The notes: generated from the sequence alone by a model not told the origin. Positions 18,406 to 27,408 are shown, numbered from the stretch's first letter. The stretch is DNA of 64,000 nucleotides from Frondihabitans sp. Leaf304 (GCF_001423105.1 NZ_LMNV01000002.1:508303-572302); one strand, 5' to 3'. Translations and numbers: made by a program.

Positions 18406-19763
18406 CGTGCTGTCCGCTCGTTGGAGGTGCTGGTGCTGCCGGGGGAATTCGGTCTGATCGGGGTCGTGGGGCCGGCGTGAGCTGCGAAGGCGGCCTGGCT
18501 GGCGATGAGGGCCGGGTCGCGACGCACCAGGACGGTCTGCAGGTCGCGCCGGCGGCCCTCCGTGCGATTCGCGGTGAGGATGAGCCCAGAGACCGTGGCC
18601 TCGGATCCTCGTTCGGGAAGTCGTCCGAGCGCCTTCGTCAGGAGCCCGCCCACCGAATCGACGTCGTCGTCGTCGAGCTCGATGCCGAACAGGTCGCCGA
18701 GCTCGTCGACCGGCAAACGGGCACTGACGAGGTACACGCCGTCTGAGACCTCGCGGTGCGACGACACGGCCTGGTCGTATTCGTCGCTGATGTCGCCGAC
18801 GAGCTCTTCGATGAGGTCTTCGAGAGTGACGAGGCCGGCGATTCCGCCGTATTCGTCGACGATCATCGCGAGGTGGTTCTTGCCCGCCTGCATCTGGCGC
18901 AGAGTCTCGTCGGCTCGCTTGGATTCGGGCACGAAGACCGCGGGCTTGGCGAGGTCAGACGCGTAACGGAGCGACGCACCACGACCCTCGTGGAGGAAGC
19001 GGGCCGTGTCGCGCAGGTAGACGATGCCGAGGATGTCGTCGCTGTCGCGCCCGACGACCGGCACACGGGAGACGCCCTTGCCGAGGAACACGCCCATGGT
19101 CGTCTCGATCGTGGCGTCGGCGTCGACGGTGACCATGTCGGTGCGCGGCACCATCACCTCGCGGACCACGGTCTCACTGAACTCGAAGATGGAGTGGATG
19201 AGAGTGCGGTCGTCTTCGTCGAGCACCTCCATCTCGGTGGCCTCGTCGACCATGCTGAGCAACTGCTCTTCGGAGGAGAACGAAGTGGCGCTGTTGCGGC
19301 CCGGGGTCACCCGGTCGCCGAGTGCGACCAGTAGGGCTGCGACAGGGCCGAGCACGAGCCGGATCGCCCGGACGAGCGAAGCGTCGAAGCCGATCAGAGT
19401 GCGCGCGTGAGCCCGCCCGACGCTGCGAGGGCTGGAGCCGACGAGCACGAACGAGACCAGGGTCATGATGAGGGCGGACAGGAGCAACGCCCACCACCAC
19501 TCGGCGATCGTGTAGGCGAAGGCGAGCGAGACCAGCACGGCGGCGGCCGTCTCGGCGAGGATCCGCACGAAGTTGACCGCATTGACGTGCGCGCCGATGT
19601 CGTCGGCGATCGCTACCAGGGCGCTGCCACCTCGGCGCCGCTTCTCGGCCAGTTCGAGCAGGTCGGCACGGCTCAACACGGTCAGAGCCGAGTCGGTCGC
19701 TGCGAGCACACCGCCGAACACGACGAGGAGGACGGCCGCGGTGACGAAGATCGCGATCATCAT
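18402..19763 (-). CDS. Hemolysin C/CorC-family CNNM-type membrane protein
   Basis: 453 residues. The DUF21/CNNM transmembrane domain (residues 1-190) has four hydrophobic stretches, starting IAIFVTAAVLLVVFGGVLAAT. Two CBS domains follow (VMVPRTDMVTVDADATIETTM... and LRQMQAGKNHLAMIVDEYGGIAGLVTLEDLIEELVGDI), then a CorC/HlyC C-terminal domain. CNNM/CorC proteins are magnesium transporters or regulators; toxicity is not implied. The usual actinobacterial position is between ybeY and era, as here, 6 nt after ybeY and overlapping era. Confidence 0.93.
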   Translation of the reverse strand: MMIAIFVTAAVLLVVFGGVLAATDSALTVLSRADLLELAEKRRRGGSALVAIADDIGAHVNAVNFVRILAETAAAVLVSLAFAYTIAEWWWALLLSALIMTLVSFVLVGSSPRSVGRAHARTLIGFDASLVRAIRLVLGPVAALLVALGDRVTPGRNSATSFSSEEQLLSMVDEATEMEVLDEDDRTLIHSIFEFSETVVREVMVPRTDMVTVDADATIETTMGVFLGKGVSRVPVVGRDSDDILGIVYLRDTARFLHEGRGASLRYASDLAKPAVFVPESKRADETLRQMQAGKNHLAMIVDEYGGIAGLVTLEDLIEELVGDISDEYDQAVSSHREVSDGVYLVSARLPVDELGDLFGIELDDDDVDSVGGLLTKALGRLPERGSEATVSGLILTANRTEGRRRDLQTVLVRRDPALIASQAAFAAHAGPTTPIRPNSPGSTSTSNERTAR

Positions 19764-19769
19764 CGGTCG

Positions 19770-20240
19770 CTACCTCGCGGAATCGAGCTCGGCGAAGGCC
19801 GAGAGGATCTGCCCCTGAATGCCGAACATCTCGGCCTTCTCGTCGGGTTCGGCGTGGTCGAAGCCGAGCAGGTGCAGGATGCCGTGGCAGGTGAGCAGCA
19901 GCATCTCGTCGAGCGTCGAGTGGCCCGCTGTGACAGCCTGGGCGGCGGCGACCTGCGGGCAGACCACGATGTCACCGAGGAGACCGGCGGGCGTGGGCTC
20001 GTCTTCGGTGCCGGGCCGGAGTTCGTCCATCGGAAAGCTCAGCACGTCGGTGGGGCCGGGTTCGTCCATCCACTGCACGTGGAGCTGCTCCATCGCTGCC
20101 TCGTCGACGAGCACGATCGCGAGCTCGGCCTCGGGATGGACGTGCATCTGATCGAGCGCGAAGGTCGCGAGGCGAAGAATGGTCGCCTCGTCGCCCTCCA
20201 ACCCGTCGATGCCGGATTCGTTGTTGATCTCGATGCTCAC
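19770..20240 (-). CDS. ybeY: Endoribonuclease YbeY (rRNA maturation)
   Basis: Zinc endoribonuclease of 156 residues required for 16S rRNA 3' processing and 70S quality control. The three metal histidines are in [17 protein letters not shown] (HxxxHxxxxxH) and the conserved arginine/proline region appears as [15 protein letters not shown]. The GTG start overlaps the phoH TGA (GTGA). Together with era, two genes downstream, this is a ribosome-biogenesis operon. Confidence 0.96.
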   Translation of the reverse strand: MSIEINNESGIDGLEGDEATILRLATFALDQMHVHPEAELAIVLVDEAAMEQLHVQWMDEPGPTDVLSFPMDELRPGTEDEPTPAGLLGDIVVCPQVAAAQAVTAGHSTLDEMLLLTCHGILHLLGFDHAEPDEKAEMFGIQGQILSAFAELDSAR

Positions 20241-21262
20241 TGGGCTTCTTTCGCGTGGAGTCGGGCGAGCTTCTCAGCGTCGAACTTCGTGTAGGCGTCG
20301 ACGATTTTGGCGACGAGGGTGTGGCGCACCACGTCGTCGCTGGTGAGCCGAGCGAAGTGGATGTCGTCGATCTCGCCGAGCACCCGCGTGACGAGCTGCA
20401 GCCCGCTGGAGCCGGTCGGGAGGTCGACCTGGGTGATGTCGCCGGTGACCACCATCTTGGAGCCGAACCCAAGACGCGTGAGGAACATCTTCATCTGCTC
20501 GGGCGTGGTGTTCTGCGCCTCGTCGAGCACGACGAACGCGTCGTTGAGCGTGCGGCCGCGCATGTACGCGAGCGGAGCCACCTCGATGGTGCCCGCCGCC
20601 AGAAGCTTCGGCACGATCTCGGGATCCATCATCTCGCCGAGCGCGTCGTAGAGGGGGCGGAGGTAGGGATCGATCTTGTCGGTGAGGGTGCCCGGCAGGA
20701 AGCCGAGCCGCTCACCGGCCTCGACGGCGGGCCGCGTGAGGATGATGCGCGAGACTTCACGCCGCTGCAGCGCCTGGACGGCCTTGGCCATGGCGAGGTA
20801 GGTCTTGCCGGTGCCGGCCGGGCCGATGCCGAAGACGATCGTGTTGTCGTCGATGGCGTCGACGTAGTCTTTCTGGCCGAGCGTCTTCGCCCGGATGCTC
20901 TTGCCCTTGTTCGTCAGGATCGTGGTGCCGAACAGCTCAGCGGGGTGACCCTTGCCGCTGTCGAGGATCTCGCCCGTGGTCGCGACCTCGGCGGGGCCGA
21001 GCTCGTGCCCCGACCGCACCATCGTCACCAGTTCGTCGACGAGGCCGCGCGCACGGCGGACGTCGTCTGCGGGGCCCTCGAGCGAGACCTCGTTGCCCCG
21101 GACCAGCACTCGCACCGACGGATACCGCTGTTCGACGGTGCGCAGCAGGCGATCCTGCGGGCCGAGTAGCTGCACCATGGCCACGCCATCAATGGTGATG
21201 TCGTCGCGAACGGTGGAACCGGTGCCGCCGGCACCGGTAGGGCTTTCGGAGCTACTAGGCAA
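20237..21262 (-). CDS. phoH: PhoH-family ATPase
   Basis: 341 residues. An N-terminal KH-like RNA-binding region (about 30-95) is followed by a P-loop ATPase domain with Walker A GPAGTGKT at residues 147-154, Walker B VVLDEAQN and [16 protein letters not shown]. PhoH proteins are RNA-linked ATPases/helicases of uncertain role that travel with ybeY. TTG start overlapping the end of the HIT gene by 8 nt, so translation is likely coupled. Confidence 0.95.
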   Translation of the reverse strand: MPSSSESPTGAGGTGSTVRDDITIDGVAMVQLLGPQDRLLRTVEQRYPSVRVLVRGNEVSLEGPADDVRRARGLVDELVTMVRSGHELGPAEVATTGEILDSGKGHPAELFGTTILTNKGKSIRAKTLGQKDYVDAIDDNTIVFGIGPAGTGKTYLAMAKAVQALQRREVSRIILTRPAVEAGERLGFLPGTLTDKIDPYLRPLYDALGEMMDPEIVPKLLAAGTIEVAPLAYMRGRTLNDAFVVLDEAQNTTPEQMKMFLTRLGFGSKMVVTGDITQVDLPTGSSGLQLVTRVLGEIDDIHFARLTSDDVVRHTLVAKIVDAYTKFDAEKLARLHAKEAQ

Positions 21263-21629
21263 GTGAGCCTTCCTGGAGGGTGCCCGCCATGACGTGGGCG
21301 TGAACGTGGAAAACGGTCTGACCGGCTGCTTCGCCGGTATTGAAGATCAAGCGGAACTCACCCGGCGTGAATTCCCGGATGACGGCGGGATCTGCCGCCA
21401 ACCGCGATGCGACATCGACGATCTCGGCGAGTAGCCCGGGATCGCCTGCGGCCAACTCGACCACATTCGCGTAGGCGGCGGTCTTCGGTACGACGAGGAG
21501 GTGCACGGGTGCTTTCGGCGCGATGTCTTCGAAGGCGATCACCGAATCGCTCTCGAAAACGATCGTCGCCGGTATCTCTCGACGCACGATTCGCTCGAAG
21601 ATCGTCGGCTCGGCTGCGGAGGTGCTCAT
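21255..21629 (-). CDS. HIT-domain nucleotide-binding protein
   Basis: Histidine-triad hydrolase of 124 residues, HINT branch (purine nucleoside phosphoramidase type). The triad motif HVHAHVM is near the C-terminus and the N-terminal pattern IFERIVRREIPATIVFESDSVIAFEDIAPKAPVH is typical. It lies between rsmE and phoH, a common actinobacterial arrangement. The natural substrate is unknown. Confidence 0.94.
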   Translation of the reverse strand: MSTSAAEPTIFERIVRREIPATIVFESDSVIAFEDIAPKAPVHLLVVPKTAAYANVVELAAGDPGLLAEIVDVASRLAADPAVIREFTPGEFRLIFNTGEAAGQTVFHVHAHVMAGTLQEGSLA

Positions 21630-21702
21630 GCCCTCATCGTAACGAAGGCGACGGACACCGGACCGGGCGGAGAAAGCGGGTCGCAGGAGCCGCAGCGCAC
21701 CG

Positions 21703-22443
21703 TCACCAGCGCCCGAGTCGCAGACTGAGCGCGGCCAGCGCGGCCGGGCCGGCTGTCGAGGTGCGGAGCACCGAGTCGCCGAGGCGCACAGCGATGGCTC
21801 CAGCCGCCTCGAGCGCCTCGATCTCGTGCGGCGTCACGCCGCCCTCCGGGCCGACGACGATGATGACGTCGCGAGTGTCGGCCTCGTCGCCCAGATCGAC
21901 GGTCGAGAGCGCAACGGAAGCCGTGGGTTCGAGCACCAGCACTCGTGCCGTGGCCGCCCGGGCCACGAGCTGGGCCGTCGTCGCGACCTCGGACACCGTC
22001 GGCTGCCACGCGCGAATCGACTGCTTGGTCGCTTCGCGCACGATGGCGCGCCAGCGTGCCAGGCCCTTGGCCACCTTCGGCCCCTCCCAGCGCGAGATGC
22101 TGCGCCCCGCCGCCCAGGGCACGACCTCGTCGACCCCGAGTTCGGTGGCTGCCTGCACGGCCAGCTCATCGCGATCGCCTTTCGCAAGCGCTTGCGCGAG
22201 CACGACACGGCGAAGCGGACCAGGATCCGCCGCCACCGTCTCGACGCGAAGCACGAGTCGGTCTCCGCTCGCCTCCTGCACGGTTCCCCCGACGACGAGC
22301 CCTCGCCCGTTGCCGACTCGTAGCGCCTCGCCGACCCGAACCCGGCTCACCGTGACGGCATGCCGGGCTTCGGCGCCGGTCAGCACCACGTCGGAGCCGA
22401 CCGAGGTCTCGGTCAGCTCGTCGGCGAGGTAGAAATGCGCCAC
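21703..22443 (-). CDS. rsmE: 16S rRNA (uracil(1498)-N(3))-methyltransferase
   Basis: SPOUT-class methyltransferase of 246 residues that methylates U1498 of 16S rRNA. A PUA-like N-terminal barrel (AHFYLADEL...LTGAEARHAVTVSRVRVGEALRV) precedes the trefoil-knot SAM site in IIVVGPEGGVTPHEIEAL and RLGDSVLRTSTAGPAALAAL. The frame is open into dnaJ, but GTG 22443, 2 nt after the dnaJ stop, is chosen because it begins MAHFYLAD as homologues do. Confidence 0.95.
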   Translation of the reverse strand: MAHFYLADELTETSVGSDVVLTGAEARHAVTVSRVRVGEALRVGNGRGLVVGGTVQEASGDRLVLRVETVAADPGPLRRVVLAQALAKGDRDELAVQAATELGVDEVVPWAAGRSISRWEGPKVAKGLARWRAIVREATKQSIRAWQPTVSEVATTAQLVARAATARVLVLEPTASVALSTVDLGDEADTRDVIIVVGPEGGVTPHEIEALEAAGAIAVRLGDSVLRTSTAGPAALAALSLRLGRW

Positions 22444-22445
22444 GA

Positions 22446-23552
22446 TCAGAAGTTCAGAAACCGGTCGCGGAGCTTGCCGAAGAGACCCTGCTGAAACTGC
22501 GAGAGCTGCGGCGAATCGTGCTTGCGGCCGGAGGCGAACTTCTCGACCAGCTCGCGCTCCTTGTGGCTGAGTTTGGTCGGGGTGACCACCTGGATGCCGA
22601 TCTTGAGGTCGCCGCGCCCCGTGCCGCGAAGTCGCGTGACGCCGCGGTCTTTGATGGTGACGACGTCGGCGCTCTGCGTGCCCGGCTTGACCTCGACCGA
22701 GATGTCGCCGTCGAGGGCCTTGACCGTGGTCGTCGTACCGAGGATCGCGTCGGCCATCTGCACCTCGAGTGTTGCCAGGAGGTCGTCGCCGTTGCGGCTG
22801 TAGACGTCGTGGTGCTTCACCTTGACCTCGAGGTAGAGGTCGCCGTTCGGGCCGCCGGCGGGGCCGACCTCGCCCTGGCCGGGCATCTGCAGACGGATGC
22901 CGGTGTCGACGCCCGCGGGAACGTCTACGGGGATGGTGCGGCGGGCGCGGACGCGACCCTGGGCCTGGCAGGTCGGGCAGGGGTTCGGGATGACCGTGCC
23001 GTAGCCGCGGCAGGTGCCGCAGGGGCTCGAGGTCATCACGTTGCCGAGGAGCGAGCGCACCTGGCGGTTGATCGAGCCGGTGCCGTGGCAGATGTCGCAG
23101 GTCTGCGGGCTGGTACCCGGCGCGCAGCACGAGCCGTTGCAGGTCTCGCACAGCACGGCCGTGTCGACCTCGATGTCGCGCTGCACGCCGAAGATGATGT
23201 CTTCGAGGTCGACCTCGAGGCGCAGCAGGGCGTCTTGCCCACGCTCGCGGCGTGACCTGGGGCCCTGCCGCTGCTGGTTGCCACCGAAGAACGCGTCGAA
23301 GATGTCACCGAAACCGGCGCCGCCGCCGCCACCGCCCCCGAAGCCCGGCTGCGGGCCGAGGTCGTATCGCTCCCGCTGCTGCGGGTCGCTCAGGACGTCG
23401 TAGGCGTGCGTGACGTCTTTGAAGCGGTCCGATGCCTCGGGGCTCGGGTTGACGTCGGGGTGGAGCTCGCGTGCGAGCTTCCGGTACGCCTTCTTGATCT
23501 GTTCCGGGGTCGCGCTGCGCTCGACTCCGAGGACGTCATAGTGATCTGCCAC
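22446..23552 (-). CDS. dnaJ: Chaperone DnaJ (second, hrcA-linked copy)
   Basis: Hsp40 co-chaperone of 368 residues that stimulates DnaK. J domain (residues 1-70) with HPD in ELHPDVN, Gly/Phe-rich linker (about 75-95), then four cysteine repeats of the zinc domain and the C-terminal substrate domains. The first repeat reads CETCNGSC, replacing the last glycine of CxxCxGxG; the other three are near canonical. Actinobacteria usually carry this dnaJ behind hrcA as well as one in the dnaK operon. No dnaK is present here. Confidence 0.95.
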   Translation of the reverse strand: MADHYDVLGVERSATPEQIKKAYRKLARELHPDVNPSPEASDRFKDVTHAYDVLSDPQQRERYDLGPQPGFGGGGGGGAGFGDIFDAFFGGNQQRQGPRSRRERGQDALLRLEVDLEDIIFGVQRDIEVDTAVLCETCNGSCCAPGTSPQTCDICHGTGSINRQVRSLLGNVMTSSPCGTCRGYGTVIPNPCPTCQAQGRVRARRTIPVDVPAGVDTGIRLQMPGQGEVGPAGGPNGDLYLEVKVKHHDVYSRNGDDLLATLEVQMADAILGTTTTVKALDGDISVEVKPGTQSADVVTIKDRGVTRLRGTGRGDLKIGIQVVTPTKLSHKERELVEKFASGRKHDSPQLSQFQQGLFGKLRDRFLNF

Positions 23553-23599
23553 TGGTCTCCGTCGTGCTTTCGTAAGGGGATTCGGTGAGTCTTGGGGAG

Positions 23600-23620
23600 G
23601 GATCCTGAAGCTCAGGATCC
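23600..23620 (-). promoter_or_regulatory. Perfect 9-bp hairpin between hrcA and dnaJ
   Basis: GGATCCTGA, AGC loop, TCAGGATCC form a tight stem in the 92-nt gap. No U-tract follows, so it is more likely an mRNA processing or attenuation element that tunes dnaJ relative to hrcA. It contains one full AGGATCCG octamer. Confidence 0.6.
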
Positions 23621-23644
23621 GACGGGAAAGGGTGCGAAATCGTC

Positions 23645-24676
23645 TCAGTCGTTGCCGAGAAGGCCACTCAGGTAGCGTGCCACCGCGCGGACGGCCGCCA
23701 TGTTGCTCGAGTAGTCCATGCGGGTGGGGCCGAGGACGCCCAGCCGGGCCACCTCGCCACCCGACGCCGTGTAGCCGCTGGCGAGAACCGACGTCTGGCC
23801 GAGGCCGAACGAGTCGTTCTCACGGCCGATTCGCGCGATGACGTCGGCGTCGCCCGCCGGGCCGTCGCGCATCTCGCCGAAGAGTCGAAGCAGGGTGACC
23901 TGCTCTTCGATGGCTTCGAGGACGGGAAAGAGGTTGCCCGAGAAGTCGTCTTCGGTGAGCACGAGGTTCGCCGTGCCGGCCATGACCAGGCGTTCTTGCC
24001 GGCCTGCCGTCGCCTCGTCGACGAGGGCGGTGCAGACGGCTGCCACGAAGGCGGCGCGCTCGGGGCGGAACTCGGTCGGCAGCGCGGTCAGCACGGCGGC
24101 TGCCTCGGCGAGCGTCTTGCCGCCGACACGGGTGTTGAGCTTCGCGCGGAGCTCGCCGACGAAGGCCTCGTCGACCGCGATCGCCGTCTCGATGCTGCGT
24201 TGCTCGACGTGGCCGGAGTCGGTGATGAGCACCGTCATCAGGCGGGTCTCGCTGAGACGAACGAGCTCGACGTGACGAACCGTTGCTCGGGAGAACGTGG
24301 GGTATTGGACGAGCGCGACCTGGTTGGTGAGCTGCGACAGGAGCCGCACCGTGCGTGAGAGAACTTCGTCGAGATCGGACGAGTTGCCGAGGAACGTCTC
24401 GATCGCCGTGCGCTGGGCTGCGGTGAGCGGCCGCAGGTCGGCAAGTTGGTTGACGAAGAGGCGGTACCCCTTGTCGGTGGGCACTCGACCCGACGACGTG
24501 TGGGGCGCGGCGATCAGCTCTTCTTCTTCGAGCAGCGCCATGTCGTTGCGGATCGTGGCCGCGGAGACACCGAACTGGTGGCGCTCGACGATCGACTTCG
24601 AACCGACGGGCTCGCGCGACTCGACGTAGTCGTGGACGATGACGCGGAGAACCTCGAGACCTCGCTCGCTGACCAC
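23645..24676 (-). CDS. hrcA: Heat-inducible transcription repressor HrcA
   Basis: Repressor of class I heat-shock genes through CIRCE operators; GroEL keeps it folded. 343 residues. The winged-helix N-terminus contains ERGLEVLRVIVHDYVESREPVGSKSIVERHQFGVSAATIRNDMALLE, and the C-terminal GAF-like domain ends TRMDYSSNMAAVRAVARYLS as in the family. The frame is open further, but GTG 24676 is chosen because GGAAGGAGGC precedes it. A CIRCE-like site upstream indicates autoregulation. Confidence 0.96.
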   Translation of the reverse strand: MVSERGLEVLRVIVHDYVESREPVGSKSIVERHQFGVSAATIRNDMALLEEEELIAAPHTSSGRVPTDKGYRLFVNQLADLRPLTAAQRTAIETFLGNSSDLDEVLSRTVRLLSQLTNQVALVQYPTFSRATVRHVELVRLSETRLMTVLITDSGHVEQRSIETAIAVDEAFVGELRAKLNTRVGGKTLAEAAAVLTALPTEFRPERAAFVAAVCTALVDEATAGRQERLVMAGTANLVLTEDDFSGNLFPVLEAIEEQVTLLRLFGEMRDGPAGDADVIARIGRENDSFGLGQTSVLASGYTASGGEVARLGVLGPTRMDYSSNMAAVRAVARYLSGLLGND

Positions 24677-24712
24677 GGTCGCCTCCTTCCACGAATTCGG
24701 AACGTCGCACGG

Positions 24713-24739
24713 CTGGCACTCGCTCCGTGAGACTGCCAA
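24713..24739 (-). promoter_or_regulatory. CIRCE-like operator upstream of hrcA
   Basis: On the minus strand TTGGCAGTC, nine bases, GAGTGCCAG: the exact 9-N-9 layout of CIRCE (TTAGCACTC-N9-GAGTGCTAA) with two changes in each arm. A TACCAT -10-like hexamer ends in its first base, so bound HrcA would block the start of transcription. The DUF4870 gene lies on the other side. Confidence 0.78.
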
Positions 24740-24821
24740 TGGTACTCCACGCCCCCGACAAGCCCTGGTCGTGGGGCGGGGCGTGCCGCTAGGCTCGCTG
24801 ACCGACGACGATTGGCGAGAC

Positions 24822-25235
24822 ATGACCGGCACACCTCCCCCTCCGCCCCCGACCGACGGCCCGTACGGCGGAAACCAGCCTCCCTACGGCGGCAACCAGC
24901 CGCAGCAGCCGCTCCGGCCCGAAGACGAGAAGCTCTGGGCCACGCTGATTCACGTGGGCGGCATCTTCTACTTCCTGCCGTCGCTGATCGGCTACCTGCT
25001 GTTGCGCGACCGCGGGCCCTTCATCCGCGAGCACACTCGCGTCGCCCTCAACTTCCAGCTGACGATGCTGATCGCTAGCTTCATCGGCGGCCTTCTCTCG
25101 ATCGTCGGCATCGGCCTGCTGATCGTGGGCGCCGTCTGGGTCGTCAACATCGTCTTCTCGATCATCGCCGCGCTGGCGGCCAATCGCGGCGAGTACTACC
25201 GCTACCCGCTGAGCATCGAGTTCATCAAGGCCTGA
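24822..25235 (+). CDS. DUF4870 (Tic20-like) membrane protein
   Basis: 137 residues. A Pro/Gly/Tyr/Asn-rich cytosolic N-terminus with two YGGNQP repeats (about residues 1-35) leads into a DUF4870 domain with three hydrophobic segments (LWATLIHVGGIFYFLPSLIGYLLL, FQLTMLIASFIGGLLSIVGIGLLIVGAVW and VNIVFSIIAALAA). The conserved REHTRVALNFQLT lies between the first two. Such proteins are widespread and of unknown role. ATG 24822 is chosen because the N-terminus MTGTPPPPP is typical. Divergent from hrcA. Confidence 0.85.
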   Translation: MTGTPPPPPPTDGPYGGNQPPYGGNQPQQPLRPEDEKLWATLIHVGGIFYFLPSLIGYLLLRDRGPFIREHTRVALNFQLTMLIASFIGGLLSIVGIGLLIVGAVWVVNIVFSIIAALAANRGEYYRYPLSIEFIKA

Positions 25236-25281
25236 GGCGCCCTGCGAGTCTCCTCGCGGGCCGCCGCGCGACGGTAGAGCC

Positions 25282-25339
25282 CCGAGTGCCGCCAAATGCT
25301 GGCACGGGTCTTGCCGAGCGAGCATTTGGCGGCACTCGG
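25282..25339. repeat. Intergenic hairpin repeat, copy 1 (GTGCCGCC family)
   Basis: Perfect 19-bp arms at 25282-25300 and 25321-25339 around a 20-nt loop, with arm core GAGTGCCGCCAAATGC. It follows the DUF4870 stop in the 250-nt gap before the hemW stop, where genes converge, so it can also terminate transcripts. Confidence 0.85.
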
Positions 25340-25383
25340 CAGAAGCTGCTCGGCCTGCCGCTGGCCGGGCACTGGCTGAAACC

Positions 25384-25441
25384 CCGAATGCCGCCAAATG
25401 CCGGCACGGATCTTGCCGAGCGAGCATTGGGCGGCACTCGG
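25384..25441. repeat. Intergenic hairpin repeat, copy 2 (GTGCCGCC family)
   Basis: Same 58-bp architecture 102 bp downstream of copy 1: left arm 25384-25401, right arm 25424-25441, two mismatches. The loop CGGCACGGATCTTGCCGAGC resembles that of copy 1, so the pair probably arose by duplication. Confidence 0.85.
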
Positions 25442-25485
25442 CGAAACCGATCACCGAGCCAGGGCCGGGTGAGCAGCGGACGAGC

Positions 25486-26712
25486 TCAGTCGCCGAGCAG
25501 ACGGCGCACGACGGCGTCGGCCAGCAGCCGACCGCGAAGCGTCAACCGGATCGTGCCCGCAAGCGCCCGCCTGCCATCGACCAACTCGTCGGCGATGAGC
25601 CCGGCCACGGCCTTTCTGCCGGTCTCGTCGAGCTCGGCGACGAGCAGGCCGTCTCGGATCCTCGTCTTCAAAAGGACGTTCTCGACCGCACGGGTCTCGG
25701 CGTCGAGGGTCTCTCGACCGGCCGCGGGCGAGACGCCCGAGAGCACGCGCTCGGCGTAGGCGGCGGGGTGCTTGACGTTCCACCAGCGGACTCCCCCGAC
25801 GTGGCTGTGAGCGCCGGGGCCGACACCCCACCAGTCGTGGCCGCGCCAGTACGACAGGTTGTGCCGGCTCGAGTGCTCGTCGCCCCGCGCCCAGTTGCTG
25901 ACCTCGTACCACTCGTAGCCCGCCGAGGCGAGGCGCGCGTCGGCCAACTCGTACATGTCGGCGGCCGTGTCGTCGTCGGGCTGAGCGACCTCGCCACGCC
26001 GGATCTGCCGGGCGAGCTTCGTCCCGTCTTCGACGATGAGCGAGTACGCCGACAGATGATCGGGCTCCTGGGCCAGGGCCTGGTCGAGCGAGCGCTCCCA
26101 GTCGCCGAGCGTCTCGCCGGGCGTGCCGTAGATGAGATCGAGGCTGACGTCGAGCCCCGCGTCTCGGGCCCATTCGACGACGAGCGGGATCCTTGCCGGG
26201 TCGTGCGTGCGCTCCAGAGTTGCCAGCACGCTCGGAACGGCCGACTGCATGCCGAAGCTGACGCGCGTGAACCCGCTGTCTTTGAGCGCCCGGAGGTACT
26301 CGGCGTCGACCGAATCGGGATTCGCCTCGGTGGTGACCTCTGCCCCGTCTTCGAGCGACCAGGTGTCGCGGACTGCATCGAGCATCGCCGAGAGATCGCT
26401 CGACGGCAGCATCGTCGGGGTGCCTCCGCCGAAGAAGACGGTCGACACGACTCGGTCGGGAAGACCGGCAGAGCGAAGGATCCGCCCGGCCCCCTCGATC
26501 TCACTCACCGCCTGCCCGGCGTAATCGCTCCTCTTCACCCCGCGGAGCTCGTCGCCCGTGTAGGTGTTGAAGTCGCAGTACCCGCACCGCACGCGGCAGA
26601 ACGGCACGTGCAGGTAGACGCCGAAGTCGCGAGCGTCGGCCCCCTCGACGACGGATGCCGGAAGGGCGCCGTCGGCGGGCGCGGGGTCGCCGAGAGGAAG
26701 AGTGCTGGGCAC
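25486..26712 (-). CDS. hemW: HemW-like radical SAM protein
   Basis: Radical SAM protein of 408 residues of the oxygen-independent coproporphyrinogen III oxidase-like group. The cluster cysteines are in HVPFCRVRCGYCDFNTY (CxxxCxxC), with FFGGGTPTML and IYGTPGETLGDW further on. HemW lacks confirmed oxidase activity in studied bacteria and behaves as a heme-inserting chaperone, which I take as the likely role. The frame is open upstream, but GTG 26712, 2 nt after the DUF1990 stop (TAG-GC-GTG), is the natural start. It may supply heme to the cytochrome bd made elsewhere in the window; that is inference. Confidence 0.9.
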   Translation of the reverse strand: MPSTLPLGDPAPADGALPASVVEGADARDFGVYLHVPFCRVRCGYCDFNTYTGDELRGVKRSDYAGQAVSEIEGAGRILRSAGLPDRVVSTVFFGGGTPTMLPSSDLSAMLDAVRDTWSLEDGAEVTTEANPDSVDAEYLRALKDSGFTRVSFGMQSAVPSVLATLERTHDPARIPLVVEWARDAGLDVSLDLIYGTPGETLGDWERSLDQALAQEPDHLSAYSLIVEDGTKLARQIRRGEVAQPDDDTAADMYELADARLASAGYEWYEVSNWARGDEHSSRHNLSYWRGHDWWGVGPGAHSHVGGVRWWNVKHPAAYAERVLSGVSPAAGRETLDAETRAVENVLLKTRIRDGLLVAELDETGRKAVAGLIADELVDGRRALAGTIRLTLRGRLLADAVVRRLLGD

Positions 26713-26714
26713 GC

Positions 26715-27365
26715 CTAGTCGCCGACCAGCACGCGGAGGTAGCGCTGGGTGAACTTGTTCTGCTGCGCGCGGAGGAACGGGGCGACGAGGCGCCACTTCC
26801 AGTTGGCGGGACGCGAGAACGCGCGAATCGTGAGCCAGACGGAGCCGTCGTCGGTCTGGTCGATGACCCACGACTCTTCGCCGCTCTCGGGGTGACCCTC
26901 GAGGGTGCCATAAGCGAAGCCCTTGCGGGTCGGCTCGTCGATCACGTAGACCACACGCACCGGCGCGCGATTGGTGCGGCCGTAAGCCTTGATCGAGAGG
27001 GTGGCAGTTGTTCCGGCAGTCAGGAACGGCTCCCCTTCGGGCGAGAAGTGCGACTCTCCGTCGGAGGGCGAGTAGTCGGCACCCTCGAGCGGGTTGCCCT
27101 CGTCGTCGAAGGTGACGGGCGTGTACGCGCCCTCCTCGACGGTCGGCACGGAATCGACGTGGACGTCGATGCCGCTGCGCTCCTGCACCTTCCAGGTCAT
27201 GATGGCCGACCAGGCCGCTTCGAAGCGGGCGTCGCCGTGGCCGATGCGGGTGCGGTACTCGACGGGGCGGAAGCCCTTCGGCGGGTACTGCATCAGGTCG
27301 GGGGCCTGCGTTGCCCCGACCTGCCCGTAGGTGGTCTGGGTGTCGGTGTGGGTCGCGCGGCGCAT
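26715..27365 (-). CDS. DUF1990 family protein
   Basis: 216 residues matching the DUF1990 pattern: YPPKGFRPVEYRTRIGHGDARFEAAWSAIMTWKVQERSGI, then APVRVVYVIDEPTRKGFAYGTLEGHPESGEESWVI and SRPANWKWRLVAPFLRAQQNKFTQRYLRVL. Soluble beta-rich fold, no catalytic motif known. It lies 2 nt upstream of hemW and must be cotranslated with it. Function unknown. Confidence 0.88.
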   Translation of the reverse strand: MRRATHTDTQTTYGQVGATQAPDLMQYPPKGFRPVEYRTRIGHGDARFEAAWSAIMTWKVQERSGIDVHVDSVPTVEEGAYTPVTFDDEGNPLEGADYSPSDGESHFSPEGEPFLTAGTTATLSIKAYGRTNRAPVRVVYVIDEPTRKGFAYGTLEGHPESGEESWVIDQTDDGSVWLTIRAFSRPANWKWRLVAPFLRAQQNKFTQRYLRVLVGD

Positions 27366-27408
27366 CCGTCGAGTCTAACGCCGGGCCCTGGGGTGCTCGC
27401 GCGGGAGG

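Noticed and set aside
18402..19763. Haemolysin toxin
   Set aside because: The HlyC/CorC name is historical; DUF21 plus CBS domains mark a CNNM-type ion transporter or regulator.
25282..25441. Possible short CRISPR array
   Set aside because: Only two units, each a hairpin of its own with different arms, with no unique spacers of constant length and no cas genes.
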